A stretch of DNA of 64,000 bases from Natronospirales bacterium. Lineage in GTDB: Bacteria > Pseudomonadota > Gammaproteobacteria > Natronospirales > REEB76. Below the pieces are notes generated by a model that searched no databases, was not told where the DNA came from, and worked only from the letters and a program-made list of their open reading frames with translations. The stretch lies in NCBI GenBank assembly GCA_021792635.1, contig JAJYUH010000009.1, positions 1 to 64,000 on the forward strand. The letters run 5' to 3'. Both the position numbers and the translations under genes were made by a program. This document shows positions 35,542-47,681 of this stretch, one piece after another; positions within the stretch are counted from its first letter, which is position 1, and the number at the start of each line of letters is the position of its first letter.

Positions 35542-36263
35542 TTTTCGGATTCCTTCGGGACGAAGACATAGCCGTAACCCCAAACAGTCTGGAGGTAGCG
35601 CGGACGGGCGGGTTCGTCCTCGATCAGGCGCCGCAGGCGCGATATCTGCACGTCCATGCTGCGGTCATAGGCGCCGTGCTCCCGGCCGCGGCTCAATTCC
35701 ATGAGCTTCTCGCGTGACAGCGGTTGGCGCGGGCGGTTGACCAGCGCTTCCAGCACCGCAAATTCTCCGGTGGTGAGCGGGAGTGTCTCACCGGCTTTGC
35801 TCAGTGTGCGGGTGCCGAGGTTGAATTCGCAGGGGCCGAAGCGCACCACGGTTTCTGCGGAGGCGGGAGTACCGGGGGGCATCACGGGCTGGCGGCGTCT
35901 CAGCACCGCCTTGATGCGCGCCACCAGTTCGCGGGGATTGAACGGCTTGGGCAGGTAGTCGTCGGCGCCCACTTCGAGGCCGACGATGCGGTCCACCTCG
36001 TCACCCTTGGCGGTGAGCATGATAACGGGCAATTCCATGCCGGCGCTGCGCAAACGGCGGCAGAGCGTCAGACCGTCTTCTCCGGGAAGCATGAGATCCA
36101 GCACCAGCAGATCCACCGTATGCCGGGCGAGCGTCTGTTCGAGTTCCCGGCCATTGCTGGCGCTGAATACGGCAAATCCCTGCTCCTGCAGATACTGTTC
36201 CAGCAGCGCACGGATGCGCAGGTCATCATCAATGACCAGAATTCTCGCCGGAGTTGCTTTCAT
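35538..36263 (-). CDS. ompR: Response regulator OmpR
   Basis: A 241-residue response regulator whose sequence is close to enteric OmpR: ILVIDDDLRIRALLEQYLQE, phospho-acceptor Asp56 in VLDLMLPGEDG, KPFNPREL in the receiver, and the winged helix DVQISRLRRLIEDEPARPRY, then QTVWGYGYVFVP. OmpR binds tandem sites spaced ten bases apart to control porins and envelope genes. It is divergent from a tolC-macA-macB operon, and a tandem ten-base repeat lies in the shared region. Confidence 0.96.
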   Translation of the reverse strand: MKATPARILVIDDDLRIRALLEQYLQEQGFAVFSASNGRELEQTLARHTVDLLVLDLMLPGEDGLTLCRRLRSAGMELPVIMLTAKGDEVDRIVGLEVGADDYLPKPFNPRELVARIKAVLRRRQPVMPPGTPASAETVVRFGPCEFNLGTRTLSKAGETLPLTTGEFAVLEALVNRPRQPLSREKLMELSRGREHGAYDRSMDVQISRLRRLIEDEPARPRYLQTVWGYGYVFVPKESEK

Positions 36264-36273
36264 GGCGAGCTAG

Positions 36274-36353
36274 TGTAACGGCGATTACAACAATCCGGTA
36301 TGCCGAAGTATTACGAAGTATTTCGCCTGTCTTCCCGGAAACAAGTTGTTACA
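36274..36353. promoter_or_regulatory. Candidate OmpR-type sites between ompR and tolC
   Basis: Three elements lie in the 144-base divergent region: an inverted repeat TGTAA-N6-TTACA (36274-36289), two adjacent ten-mers GAAGTATTAC and GAAGTATTTC (36305-36324), and GTTGTTACA (36345-36353). Tandem ten-base spacing is how OmpR-family dimers bind. The last motif also occurs in the control region of the second efflux system. Confidence 0.5.
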
Positions 36354-36407
36354 GAAACCTCTGCGGCGGACACAGTTTCGATACATCTCGGGTCTATCCT
36401 GCCCGTC

Positions 36408-37862
36408 ATGCAAACTCGTCGCCTGCCGTTCAGCGCGCCCACGCCCCGCAGGAGGCGGGCGATGATGGCCGCCGTGATCCTGCTGGGGTGTCTCACGGCC
36501 GCCATGGTCAGGGCGGCGGATATGGATCCCCTGGATACCGGCCGCTATGTGAGTGCCGGGCCAGCCAATGGCATCGGCAGCCCGGCAGCGTTGTGCGCGC
36601 CGATCACGAGCCCGCTCGGTACGCTGACACTCCTCACCGCGGCGGAGATTGCGCTTTGCAATAATCCGCAGACCCGTGCGGCCTGGATCAACACCCGGAT
36701 TGCGGCGGCGCAGCTCGGCATCAGTCGGGCGAGTTACCTGCCGAGTGTGAGCCTGTCGGCCACGCGCCAATGGAACCGGAGCGGTAGCGCGGGTATTGCG
36801 GGCAGCGGCGCATCTGCCGCGGAAACCAATATTGCGCTTTCCCTGCAATACCTGTTGTTTGACTTTGGCGGCCGCAGTGCCCAGGTCGAGAGCGACCGTG
36901 AGGCGCTGATCGCCGCAGATCTCAGCCAGGATGCCGAGATTCAAAGCGTGTTGTTTTCAACCATACAGGATTATTACGACCTGCTGGCGACGACAGAGTC
37001 CGTGAATGCGGCACGGGCAACATTGCATTCCGGCCAGGTGGCTTATGCGGCCGCCGTGGCACAGCATCAGGCTGGCACGGTCACCCTCAGCGACGTACTG
37101 CAGGCACAAACGGCACTGTCCCAGGCGCGTTTTACGCTCACCCAGATTCTCGGCGCCATGCGCACCGCCCGCGGTACGCTCGCCAACATCATGGGGTTGC
37201 CCGCCGACACCCCCTTTGCCGTAACAACGCCCGCGCCGGCGCCCGCGAACCCCGATATGCAGGCTACGCTCAAGGAACTGGTCGCGCGGGCAGCACGTAC
37301 TCGTCCGGATCTGGCGGCGGCGCGCGCCGAGGTGCAATCCGCGAAAGCCGGCATCACGGTCGTGAAATCGAGCGGACTGCCGACGCTGTCGGCGTTTACC
37401 ACGCCGCAATACGTGGACTCCAACGTGTTCGGCGGCGAGCACCAGACCGTGTTTGGCCTGAGCCTCAGCGTCCCGCTGTTCAGCGGCTTCAGCACCACCT
37501 ACCAGATTCACAAGGCACGGGCGGAGCTCGATTCCGCCAAAGCCGCACGCGACCAGTTGGCCAATCAGGTGTCACTGCAGGTGTTTGATGCCTATACCGC
37601 TTACCTTACCGACCGGCAGGCGCTCGCCGCCTCCAGCGATCTGGTCGCAAGCGCCAAGTCTTCGGCGCAGCTGGCGCTGGGACGCTATCAGGCGGGCGTC
37701 GGCAACATTCTTGATGTGCTCAGCGCCAACGCGGCGCTCGCCGCCGCCCGCAGCGAAGACATCCAGACTCGCTACGACCTGCATATCACGCAAGCCTCGC
37801 TGGCGGAAGCCGTGGGAAATCTTAACCTGGGAGACTTCGGCCAGAGCCGGGGGAATCAGTGA
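36408..37862 (+). CDS. TolC family outer membrane efflux protein
   Basis: A 484-residue outer membrane factor. The signal region (MMAAVILLGCLTAAMVRA) follows a basic start. Two repeated OEP halves of long helices and strands are readable, with LTAAEIALCNNPQTRAAWIN at the front and NQVSLQVFDAYTAYLTDRQA in the second half. It forms the outer channel for the MacAB-type pump encoded next. ATG 36408 was preferred to the in-frame 36300, which would place the control region inside the gene. The stop overlaps the macA start as GTGA. Confidence 0.9.
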   Translation: MQTRRLPFSAPTPRRRRAMMAAVILLGCLTAAMVRAADMDPLDTGRYVSAGPANGIGSPAALCAPITSPLGTLTLLTAAEIALCNNPQTRAAWINTRIAAAQLGISRASYLPSVSLSATRQWNRSGSAGIAGSGASAAETNIALSLQYLLFDFGGRSAQVESDREALIAADLSQDAEIQSVLFSTIQDYYDLLATTESVNAARATLHSGQVAYAAAVAQHQAGTVTLSDVLQAQTALSQARFTLTQILGAMRTARGTLANIMGLPADTPFAVTTPAPAPANPDMQATLKELVARAARTRPDLAAARAEVQSAKAGITVVKSSGLPTLSAFTTPQYVDSNVFGGEHQTVFGLSLSVPLFSGFSTTYQIHKARAELDSAKAARDQLANQVSLQVFDAYTAYLTDRQALAASSDLVASAKSSAQLALGRYQAGVGNILDVLSANAALAAARSEDIQTRYDLHITQASLAEAVGNLNLGDFGQSRGNQ

Positions 37863-39012
37863 TCATCATGATGTCGCGCAATGTCCGACTGAAATTTCTT
37901 TTCCCCGTTGCGGCACTGGTCATTGCCGGCCTGCTGGCTGCGCTCTGGTGGCAGGTGCATTCCGGCCACAGGGGCGGCGCGTTGCAGGCTGCAACGGTGC
38001 GATACGGGGATATCCGCCAGACGGTGTCCACCAGCGGCACACTGGATCCGGTGGTGCTGGTCAATGTGGGAACCCAGGTGTCGGGTACGGTCAACCGGTT
38101 GTATGTGAACTTCAACGATCATGTGCGCAAGGGCGAGGTGCTGCTCACGCTGGATCCGACACTGTTCAAGGCCCAGATGGAGGTGGACCGCGCCAATCTG
38201 AAGAGCGACGAGGCCAACCTGCATCTGGCGCAGGTAACCGAAGTGCGTATCCGGCGGCTCTACAACGAGAATTATGAAACCCGGCAGGATCTCGACCAGG
38301 CCATCGAGGCGCGGCAGGCGGCGGAGGATGCCGTGAAAGCGGTGCAGGCGCAGTTGCTGCGCGATGCGACTAACTTGTCCTATACGGTGATCCGCTCACC
38401 GGTCAACGGCACGGTGATTGACCGCGAGGTGGAGCTTGGGCAGACGGTGGCCGCAAGCCTGCAGACCCCGACCCTGTTCCTGATCGGCGAGAATCTCGCG
38501 CAGATGCAGGTTGACACCTATGTCAGCGAGGCGGATATCGGCCAGATCCGGCCGGGGGATCCCGCCACTTTCACCGTCTATGCCTACCCGGGACGCGAAT
38601 TCCACGGCCAAGTAGTTCAGATCCGCGAAGCACCGATCACGGTGCAGAATGTCGTCACCTATGACGTCATCGTATCCGCCCCGAATCCCAAGGGGCTGCT
38701 CTTGCCCGGCATGACCGCCGACGTCACTCTCACCACCGCAGACCTCAAGCACATGCTGCGGGTGCCGCGGGCGGCCTTCGCCTTCGCGCCGCCCTCCGCG
38801 AGGATAGCGCGTGCAGCACCGCTCCCGCCCAAGGGCCGCAAGCGACTCTGGGTGCTGCGCCAGGGGCAGCTTGTGCCGGTGACGGTTACCGTGGGTATTG
38901 CCAACGATGAATACGTGGAAATCACCGGCGGGAATCTCGCGGCCGGTGAGCGGGTGGCGGTGGGCGAGACCCGTCCGATGGCGAGTGCGTCGCAATTGCC
39001 GGGGCGGCGTCC

Positions 39013-39016
<4 letters not shown>
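37859..39016 (+). CDS. macA: MacA-like periplasmic adaptor
   Basis: A 385-residue membrane fusion protein with one N-terminal span (KFLFPVAALVIAGLLAALWW). The lipoyl half-motifs flank a coiled-coil hairpin at about 95-165 (VEVDRANLKSDEANLHLAQV-like helices). A beta-barrel (VQIREAPITVQNVVTYDVIV) and a C-terminal membrane-proximal domain follow. The adaptor links MacB to the TolC-like channel. The GTG start overlaps the channel gene stop by GTGA; ATG codons at 37868 and 37871 are alternatives. The stop overlaps macB the same way. Confidence 0.92.
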
Positions 39017-41211
<2,195 letters not shown>

Positions 41212-41282
41212 CTGAGCGGGCATGAGGCAAGCCGCTTGATATATCGGCGTGGGCTGATCGGTGCCGGAGCAGCCTCTGACGT

Positions 41283-42026
41283 CTATGCGAGCGTGCTTTG
41301 CAGAAAACCGATGGCTTCTTTCCAGGCGATATCCGCCATTGCCGGCGCATAGCTGGCGCGCTCCTCGCACAGGAAACCGTGACCGGCCCCGGGATAGACT
41401 GCGAGCGTATAGCGTTTTTTCAAGCTGGACAGCTTCTCCGCCACACGCGCGTGTTCTGTCGGTGTAATACTGCTGTCTTCGGCGCCATAGCCGAGAAAGA
41501 CCGGTACGCGCGTTTTTTCCGCCTCGCCGATGGGCGGAATACGGCCGAAGCGATCCGGGCTGTCCGGTGCAATGCCGCCGCCGTAGAAGCTCACCGCCGC
41601 CTGCAGCCGGTCCGGGAACCGGCAATGGGCCAGAAATGCCAGCCGCCCACCCATGCAGAAGCCGATGATGCCGAGACGCTCCCTGTTGACATTGTGCTGC
41701 GTCTCCAGCCAATCAAGGGATTCGGCCATCTCCCCCATGACCTGGTCATCGCGGATGGTTTGGATCTTCGGCCGCACTTTGTCCGTGTCGGTATAGGCGA
41801 AAACATCGCCGTGGAAAATATCCGGCGCCACTGCCGCAAAACCGGCGTTGGCAAGGCGCTCGCACACGCCCTGGATGTGAGCGGTGATGCCGAAGGCCTC
41901 CATCAGCACCACCATGCCCGGGAAGGATCCCTTGCCGGCAGGCTGGACCGCATAGCCATGCAGCGTATGGCTGATCTGAATGTTGGTCGCATTACTCAAT
42001 GTGAAATGCCTCACGGTGCGTTGCAA
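41283..42026 (-). CDS. Dienelactone hydrolase family protein
   Basis: An alpha/beta hydrolase of 247 residues. The triad is readable: Cys in LGIIGFCMGGRLAF (near 125), Asp in FLGYGAEDSSIT and His in GAGHGFLCEE. The oxyanion/Glu region is VVLMEAFGITAHIQG. Carboxymethylenebutenolidase is the founding activity, but most chromosomal members have unknown esters or lactones as substrates. It is convergent with macB and probably transcribed alone. Confidence 0.9.
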   Translation of the reverse strand: MQRTVRHFTLSNATNIQISHTLHGYAVQPAGKGSFPGMVVLMEAFGITAHIQGVCERLANAGFAAVAPDIFHGDVFAYTDTDKVRPKIQTIRDDQVMGEMAESLDWLETQHNVNRERLGIIGFCMGGRLAFLAHCRFPDRLQAAVSFYGGGIAPDSPDRFGRIPPIGEAEKTRVPVFLGYGAEDSSITPTEHARVAEKLSSLKKRYTLAVYPGAGHGFLCEERASYAPAMADIAWKEAIGFLQSTLA

Positions 42027-42162
42027 AAAATCGTCAGGGATTTCGTACCTGAGATACAGTCGGGTAAAAACAGTTTATCCTGCACCCAACCCGCGCGCTG
42101 GACAGGCAGGAGACGGTCCGGCGTGGTTATGCATTTAGACGCGGTGTCTGACCAGGGTTACC

Positions 42163-42639
42163 TCAGCGCGGTGGCGGCGGGGGAGGCGGCGGCAGGTAGC
42201 GCGGTGCGGCGTAACCGGGAACCTGGTTACCCTTCGCATACATGCATTGCGCAAACGCGATGTTATAGCGCCGCTGCAAGGACATATCCGCCCAGCCTGC
42301 CGCATTCGCACCCTGGGCCGTGCCGAACAGCAGGCCGGTCGCGGCACCGGCCTGAGTGGGGGCCGCATGACCGCCCCCCAGCAGGGCGCCGGCGGCGGCA
42401 CCGATGACGGTGCCGGCCACCGCTCCGGCGATGACTTTGTTATTGGCGCGTTCCCCGGCACGCGCACCGATCTGGGCGCGTGCATACTCCTGGCACACGG
42501 CGTTATCCTGCTGAAATACGCTGAACGGCATTCCGGGCGCCGGCATGACTGCGATCGTCGGTGCGCTGGGAGTGTCGGCACATCCGGCAAGCATCGCGGC
42601 CAGTACCGCTATGCCGGGTAAATATCTATATATACGCAT
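42163..42639 (-). CDS. Glycine-zipper lipoprotein
   Basis: A 158-residue putative lipoprotein with the lipobox LAAMLAGC. A glycine-zipper stretch lies at about 70-110 (VIAGAVAGTVIGAAAGALLGGG), a form that inserts in or associates with membranes. The YNIAFAQCMYAKGNQVPGY segment is common in small proteobacterial envelope proteins, and the end is a Pro run. The ATG at 42639 has an AAGGAGAG ribosome site located in the 13-base gap after the upstream gene, so the two are an operon. Confidence 0.82.
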   Translation of the reverse strand: MRIYRYLPGIAVLAAMLAGCADTPSAPTIAVMPAPGMPFSVFQQDNAVCQEYARAQIGARAGERANNKVIAGAVAGTVIGAAAGALLGGGHAAPTQAGAATGLLFGTAQGANAAGWADMSLQRRYNIAFAQCMYAKGNQVPGYAAPRYLPPPPPPPPR

Positions 42640-42652
42640 GACTCTCTCCTTA

Positions 42653-43132
42653 TCAGCCGGGCGGCGGGGTGGCGGGAACTTTTTCCCATCCTCCCGGGCA
42701 GGATGGTACATACGGGTAATAGCCCTTGGCGGCGGCGCAGTAATACCAGTATTGAGTGGGAGGCGGCCCGGGTGTCGCAGCCGGCGCCGGATAAGGCTGC
42801 GTGATCACGATCTGCGACGGCACGTAGGGGTTGGGATAGGGATACACCGGTGCGGGATAGGAATACCAGATGCCGGCGTTGATCCACCACCAACCGAACC
42901 GTTGTCCGTACCAGCCATGCCACCAGCGGCCCTCGCGCCAGCCGTCGAAGTCGCGACGGCCAAAATCGCCGATATCGCCACGGTCCCACGCGTGCCACTC
43001 ATCACCACGCCGGTAATCTCCTTCACGACGATCACCGCGGTCATGGTCGGCCAGAGCGCGCAGGGGCAAGAGCACACTGAGGGAAAACAGGGGCAGCGCC
43101 AGCAGCAGTGCGAGAGTCCTGGTTCTGCTCAT
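42653..43132 (-). CDS. Small exported Trp/Tyr/Pro-rich protein
   Basis: A 159-residue exported protein with a signal peptide (LALLLALPLFSLSVLLPLRALA). It has an Asp/Arg-rich part (DHDRGDRREGDYRRGDEW), an aromatic stretch (RWWHGWYGQRFGWWWINAG), and the C-terminal motif YWYYCAAAKGYYPYVPSCPG, followed by WEKVP, which recurs in unrelated small proteobacterial proteins, often beside glycine-zipper proteins. Function unknown; probably an outer envelope component. GGAGG precedes the ATG. Confidence 0.8.
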   Translation of the reverse strand: MSRTRTLALLLALPLFSLSVLLPLRALADHDRGDRREGDYRRGDEWHAWDRGDIGDFGRRDFDGWREGRWWHGWYGQRFGWWWINAGIWYSYPAPVYPYPNPYVPSQIVITQPYPAPAATPGPPPTQYWYYCAAAKGYYPYVPSCPGGWEKVPATPPPG

Positions 43133-43437
43133 AGTGCCTCCAATTTGTTACCGGATATTTCCACAATGATAGCCAGCCTCATGCCGAAGCTTATGGATAA
43201 AACGCCAGCGCAGAGCAGGGGTTGACGACATGAATCTATTGTAACCCGCGGGGGGGTGGTGCCGGGGGAACGGGCACGGTGCTCTCTCCGCCGGGTCTGA
43301 GCGGTACGGTGTCGCATCATGGGCTGGCATCGCCGCACCAGGGCGTGCCACGATTCCTGAAAATGCCCGGGCAACGGATTGCATGCGCATGAAGTGATTC
43401 ATTACCGCGCGTCTGCCGGTAAAACCGGGTTTTGGCC
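43133..43437. other. Intergenic gap after the RND operon
   Basis: No gene recognised. It contains a run of seven G residues near 43250 and a short palindromic patch near 43410-43430 that might help to end the RND transcript, but no clear T-tailed terminator. The left part is the promoter region of the small operon at 42163-43132. Confidence 0.4.
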
Positions 43438-46400
43438 TCAACTTCTCTCGGCGGGTTCTGGCAACGTCGCCCGTGCATGGGACGGGCCACGCAATTTTTC
43501 GCTCAGGTGGTCCATGGCCACGTAGAACGCCGGCGTGATGTAGAGGGTGAGCGCCTGCGAGAAGATCAAGCCGCCTACCACCGCGATGCCGAGCGGGCGG
43601 CGGGATTCCGCACCCATGCCGCTGCCGAGCGCGATGGGCAGCGTGCCGCAAATAGCCGCCAGTGTGGTCATCATGATGGGACGGAAGCGTACCAGGCAGG
43701 CTTCGATTACCGCATCCCGTGCGCCGACATTTCTTTCACGCTTTATCTGGATGGCGAAGTCCACCATGATGATGCCGTTCTTCTTCACCAGTCCCACCAG
43801 CATGATGAGTCCGACGAAACTGTAGATGTTGAGGTGCTGATTGAAGAGGATCAGGCTGAGCAGCGCCCCCACCATGGCGAGTGGCAGCGCCGTCAGGATG
43901 GTGATGGGATGGATGAAATGCTCATAGAGGATCGCGAGCACCATGTAGATCACCAGGATAGTGATGATCAGCAGCAGCGGCAGGTCCACCAGGGATTGCT
44001 GGAAGGTCGCGGCATTGCCGGCGAACACCCCGGTGATGTCGGCCGGAAGCCTGGCGCTCGCCAGCGCTTGAATCCGCCGCGTGACATCGCCCAGTGATAC
44101 GCCCGGTGCCAGGTTGAACGAGAAGGTTACCGACGGCAGCTGCTCGTAATGATCCACCTGCAGCGGGCCCACGCCCTGTGTGATTCGGGCGACGCTGGTG
44201 AGCGGCACAACAGTGTTATTGGATCCCTGCACATAGAGGGCGTCGAGCGCTGCCATATTGGCCTGGAACTGCGGAGCGAGCTGCAGGATGACGTAATACT
44301 CGTTCGTGGACCCGAAGATCCTGCTGATCTGGTTGCCGCCGTATGCGTCATAAAGCGCCGCCTGGATTTCGGTGGCAGTCACTCCGAGTGCGGATGCCTT
44401 ATTGCGCAAAATGTGCACATTGATTTGCGGGTTGTTGAGCTCCAGATCCGTGTTGACATCCTGGATGCCGGGTACCTGCTTGAGTTCCGGCAGGAACTTG
44501 ACCGCAGCCCGGTCCAGAGTATCCACATCCAGCCCCTGCAGTACGTACTGATAGGTGCCGGTGCCGCCCATGCTGCCGATGTTGATGGCCGGGGGATTAC
44601 GGAAATACACCTGCATGTCATGCACATGCGCGACCGCCTTGCGCAGTTGCTGAATAACCTCGTCGGCGCTCGCGCTGCGCTTGTCCATGGATTTGAGCAT
44701 GATGAAAATCCGTCCGATATTGCCGCTGGCGGTGCCGCCCTGGCCCTGGCCGACGCTGGAGATGGCGCGCGCCACATTGGGGTTTTCCCGCACGATGCGC
44801 GCCACCCGCTGCTGGAGTTTCTGCAGCTCATCGAAAGTGACCCCCTCTGGCGCCTGGGTGCTGCCAATGATGAGTCCGGTGTCCTCCGTGGGGATGAATC
44901 CCTTGGGCACCGCCAAGAAAAAATAAAAGGTCAGCAGCAGCATCAACCCGGCCACCACCAGCATGGTGCGCCGGTGATCCACCGACCAGGTGAGGGTTTT
45001 TCCGTACCAGTCGCGGGAACGGTCAAAGGCCTTTTCCAGGGCGCCGTACAACCGGCCGTGCCGCCTACTGTCCTTGAGGAAGCGGCTGCACAGCATGGGC
45101 GTCAGTGTCAGCGAGATGATGCCCGAGATGAGGATCGCGATGGCCACGGTGATGGCGAATTCGCGGAACAGCCGCCCCAGGATGCCGCCCATGAGCAGGA
45201 TGGGCAGAAATACCGCCACCAGCGACAGGGTCATGGACACCACGGTGAAACCGATCTCCTTGCTGCCGATCAGCGCTGCGCGCAGCGAGGACTCGCCCTT
45301 CTCCCGGTAGCGGACGATGTTCTCCAGCACCACGATGGCGTCGTCCACCACGAAACCTACCGCCAGCGTGAGCGCCATGAGCGAGAGATTGTCGAGGCTG
45401 AAGCCAATAAGCCTCATGATCGCGAATGTGCCAATGATGGAAGTGGGCAGTGCCAGCGCCGAAATGACAGTGGCGCGGATGTTGCGCAGGAACAGGAAGA
45501 TCACGCATACCACCATGCCGATGGCGAGCAGCAGCGTGAACTTCACGTCGTTGATGGAACCGGCGACAAATTCCGCGTGATCGTGAAAGATCTGCAGTTG
45601 TGCGTCGCCCGGCGCCTCGCTGGTGAGCTGCGGCAGGAGCGCGTGCACTGCTTTGGAGATGGCCACCGCGTTCGATCCCGGCTGGCGCTGCACCGCCAGC
45701 AGGATCGCAGGCTGCATACGGCCGCCGTCCTCGGCTTTGTTGAAAAACCTGGTGATCTGCTTGTTTGCCTCGACGCTGTTCACAGCCGTGCCGATATCCG
45801 AGAGATGCACCGGCGCGCCGTTCTGGTAGGCCACCACCAGATTGTTGTATCCGGCGGCATTGCTGAGCTGGCCGTTGGCCTGCACCGTGTAGGTGCGGGT
45901 CGAGCCATATAAAATGCCGGAGGGGAGGTTGGTGTTGCCGCTCTGCACCGCCTGTGCCACCTGCGTGATGGTCAGGTTGCGTGCGGCGAGTGCATACGGG
46001 TTGATATAAATGCGCACCGCGTATTTCTGGGCGCCAAAGACATTGACCTGGGCCACCCCCGGAATCATGGATATCTGTTCGGCCACACGCGTTTCGGCGT
46101 ATTCATCCAACTGGGTGAGAGGAATGTGGTTGGCGGTCATGCCGAGAAAAATGATGGGTGACGCCGTCGGATTGACCTTGTACAGGTGCGGCGGCGCCGG
46201 CATGTCGGTGGGCAGCTCGCGGATCGCCTGGGAAATGGCGGTCTGCACGTCCATGGCCGCGTCGTCAATATTCCGGGACAGGTCAAACTGCAGTGTGATG
46301 GAAGTGTTGCCGGTGGTGCTCACCGAACTCATGGAGGAGAGCCCGGCGATGGTGGAGAACTGTCGCTCCAGGGGCGTGGCTACGGAGGCCGCCATGGTCT

Positions 46401-46575
46401 CGGGATCGGCTCCCGGCAGACTGGCATTCACGTTGATGGTGGGGAAGTCCACGTTCGGCAGTTCGCTCACCGGCAGGGTGAAATACGCCACCAGGCCGAA
46501 GATGAGCAATGCAGCCATTACCACCGTGGTCATCACCGGGCGGTGGATGAACGGCGCGGAAGGATTGAGCTTCAT
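43438..46575 (-). CDS. RND multidrug efflux permease (HAE1, AcrB/MdtB-like)
   Basis: A 1045-residue inner membrane pump. It starts with a span (PVMTTVVMAALLIFGLVAYF) and has two large periplasmic loops. The proton-relay Asp pair sits in LAVGFVVDDAIVVLENI, and GGILGRLFREFAITVAIAIL is nearby. ADPETMAASVATPLERQFST and NTSITLQFDLSRNIDDAAMD are typical of the MdtB/MuxB-like branch. It exports hydrophobic drugs, bile-type compounds or organic acids by proton antiport; the substrate cannot be told. The ATG overlaps the adaptor stop as ATGA. It is last in the operon of outer membrane factor, adaptor and pump. Confidence 0.95.
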   Translation of the reverse strand: MKLNPSAPFIHRPVMTTVVMAALLIFGLVAYFTLPVSELPNVDFPTINVNASLPGADPETMAASVATPLERQFSTIAGLSSMSSVSTTGNTSITLQFDLSRNIDDAAMDVQTAISQAIRELPTDMPAPPHLYKVNPTASPIIFLGMTANHIPLTQLDEYAETRVAEQISMIPGVAQVNVFGAQKYAVRIYINPYALAARNLTITQVAQAVQSGNTNLPSGILYGSTRTYTVQANGQLSNAAGYNNLVVAYQNGAPVHLSDIGTAVNSVEANKQITRFFNKAEDGGRMQPAILLAVQRQPGSNAVAISKAVHALLPQLTSEAPGDAQLQIFHDHAEFVAGSINDVKFTLLLAIGMVVCVIFLFLRNIRATVISALALPTSIIGTFAIMRLIGFSLDNLSLMALTLAVGFVVDDAIVVLENIVRYREKGESSLRAALIGSKEIGFTVVSMTLSLVAVFLPILLMGGILGRLFREFAITVAIAILISGIISLTLTPMLCSRFLKDSRRHGRLYGALEKAFDRSRDWYGKTLTWSVDHRRTMLVVAGLMLLLTFYFFLAVPKGFIPTEDTGLIIGSTQAPEGVTFDELQKLQQRVARIVRENPNVARAISSVGQGQGGTASGNIGRIFIMLKSMDKRSASADEVIQQLRKAVAHVHDMQVYFRNPPAINIGSMGGTGTYQYVLQGLDVDTLDRAAVKFLPELKQVPGIQDVNTDLELNNPQINVHILRNKASALGVTATEIQAALYDAYGGNQISRIFGSTNEYYVILQLAPQFQANMAALDALYVQGSNNTVVPLTSVARITQGVGPLQVDHYEQLPSVTFSFNLAPGVSLGDVTRRIQALASARLPADITGVFAGNAATFQQSLVDLPLLLIITILVIYMVLAILYEHFIHPITILTALPLAMVGALLSLILFNQHLNIYSFVGLIMLVGLVKKNGIIMVDFAIQIKRERNVGARDAVIEACLVRFRPIMMTTLAAICGTLPIALGSGMGAESRRPLGIAVVGGLIFSQALTLYITPAFYVAMDHLSEKLRGPSHARATLPEPAERS

Positions 46576-47681
46576 GGGGAGGTGGGCGAGCCTGGTGCTG
46601 ACGTAGTGCGGTTCACGCTCACGGGCATGTTGTTCCGCAGGGTGCGCGGCACGCGCGTGATGACTGTTTCTCCGGCTTTCAGACCCTTGGCGATGACCGC
46701 TTCATCCCCCACTTGACGGTCTTCGGTCACCGCTTCGATCACTGCCCGCTGGTTTACGATGGTATACACGAAATTGCCGTTCTGACCGGTTTGCACCGCC
46801 GTCTGCGGCACCACCACGGCATCGGGCTGAATGGCGAGCCGCATATTCACGTTTACATATTGACCCGGCCAGAGCTGCGTGGCCTGGTTGGGAATGCGCG
46901 CCTTGAGCATTACCGTGCCGGTGCTGTTGTTGACGCTGTTGTCAATGAATACCAGATCGCCCTCGCCCAAATCACCGCTGCCGTCCTCACGGCTGACAAA
47001 TACGCGGATACTGTGTTGCGCGTCATAGCGCAGCACCCGCGGCAGGAACTGCTGCGGGATATCGAACTGCACCAGGATCGGTTGCATCTGATTGATGGTG
47101 ACCAGCGGCGTCGCCGCAGTCGGGGACACCAGATTGCCCGCGCGTACCGTGAGACTGCCGGTCAAGCCGTTGATGGGAGAACGGATGGTGGTGTAGGAGA
47201 GATTGATCTCGGCCTGCTGCAATGCCGCCTTGGCCTGGGTGGCGGCGGCGGCGGCGCTTTCGTAGGCCTGGGGAGCGACGTAATCCTTGGCGGCGAGCGG
47301 CGCTTCGCGGTCGGCTTGGGCCTTGGCGGTCAGATACGCCGCCTTGGCGGAAGCGAGCGCGGCCTGAAATGGAGCGGGATCGATCAGGAACAGCCGCTGG
47401 CCCGCATGCACATACTGGCCCTCATGGAAATACACCCGTTGCAGCATGCCGCTCACCTGCGGCTGCACCAGCACCGTGTGTTCCGATTGCACCTGCCCCA
47501 CGGCCGTAAGTTGGATTGGCATGGGCTTGATGACGGCGAGCGTGGTGTCAACCGGCAACGGCGGCATGACGTGCCTGGCATCCGCAAGGCGCGCGTTGCT
47601 GATGATGCGCCAGGCCACGAGGCTGCCCAGTACAGCGACGATCAGGCTCACGACCGACAGGTATTTGATCTTGGTGCTCAC
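46572..47681 (-). CDS. RND periplasmic adaptor subunit
   Basis: A 369-residue membrane fusion protein with one N-terminal span (YLSVVSLIVAVLGSLVAW). The lipoyl, coiled-coil and barrel order is readable: QTAVGQV-type strand, VQPQVSGMLQRVYFHEGQYV, hairpin AKAAYLTAKAQADREAPLAA and YTTIRSPINGLTGSLTVRAG. The frame is open to 47951, but the GTG at 47681 overlaps the upstream outer membrane gene stop (GTGA) and starts right before the membrane anchor, so it was chosen. The stop overlaps the pump start. Confidence 0.93.
   Translation of the reverse strand: MSTKIKYLSVVSLIVAVLGSLVAWRIISNARLADARHVMPPLPVDTTLAVIKPMPIQLTAVGQVQSEHTVLVQPQVSGMLQRVYFHEGQYVHAGQRLFLIDPAPFQAALASAKAAYLTAKAQADREAPLAAKDYVAPQAYESAAAAATQAKAALQQAEINLSYTTIRSPINGLTGSLTVRAGNLVSPTAATPLVTINQMQPILVQFDIPQQFLPRVLRYDAQHSIRVFVSREDGSGDLGEGDLVFIDNSVNNSTGTVMLKARIPNQATQLWPGQYVNVNMRLAIQPDAVVVPQTAVQTGQNGNFVYTIVNQRAVIEAVTEDRQVGDEAVIAKGLKAGETVITRVPRTLRNNMPVSVNRTTSAPGSPTSP

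Noticed and set aside
44149-45912. Long plus-strand frame (587 codons) opposite the RND pump gene
   Set aside because: His/Glu/Arg-rich translation without domains; a typical mirror of a high-GC gene. The pump on the minus strand is unambiguous.
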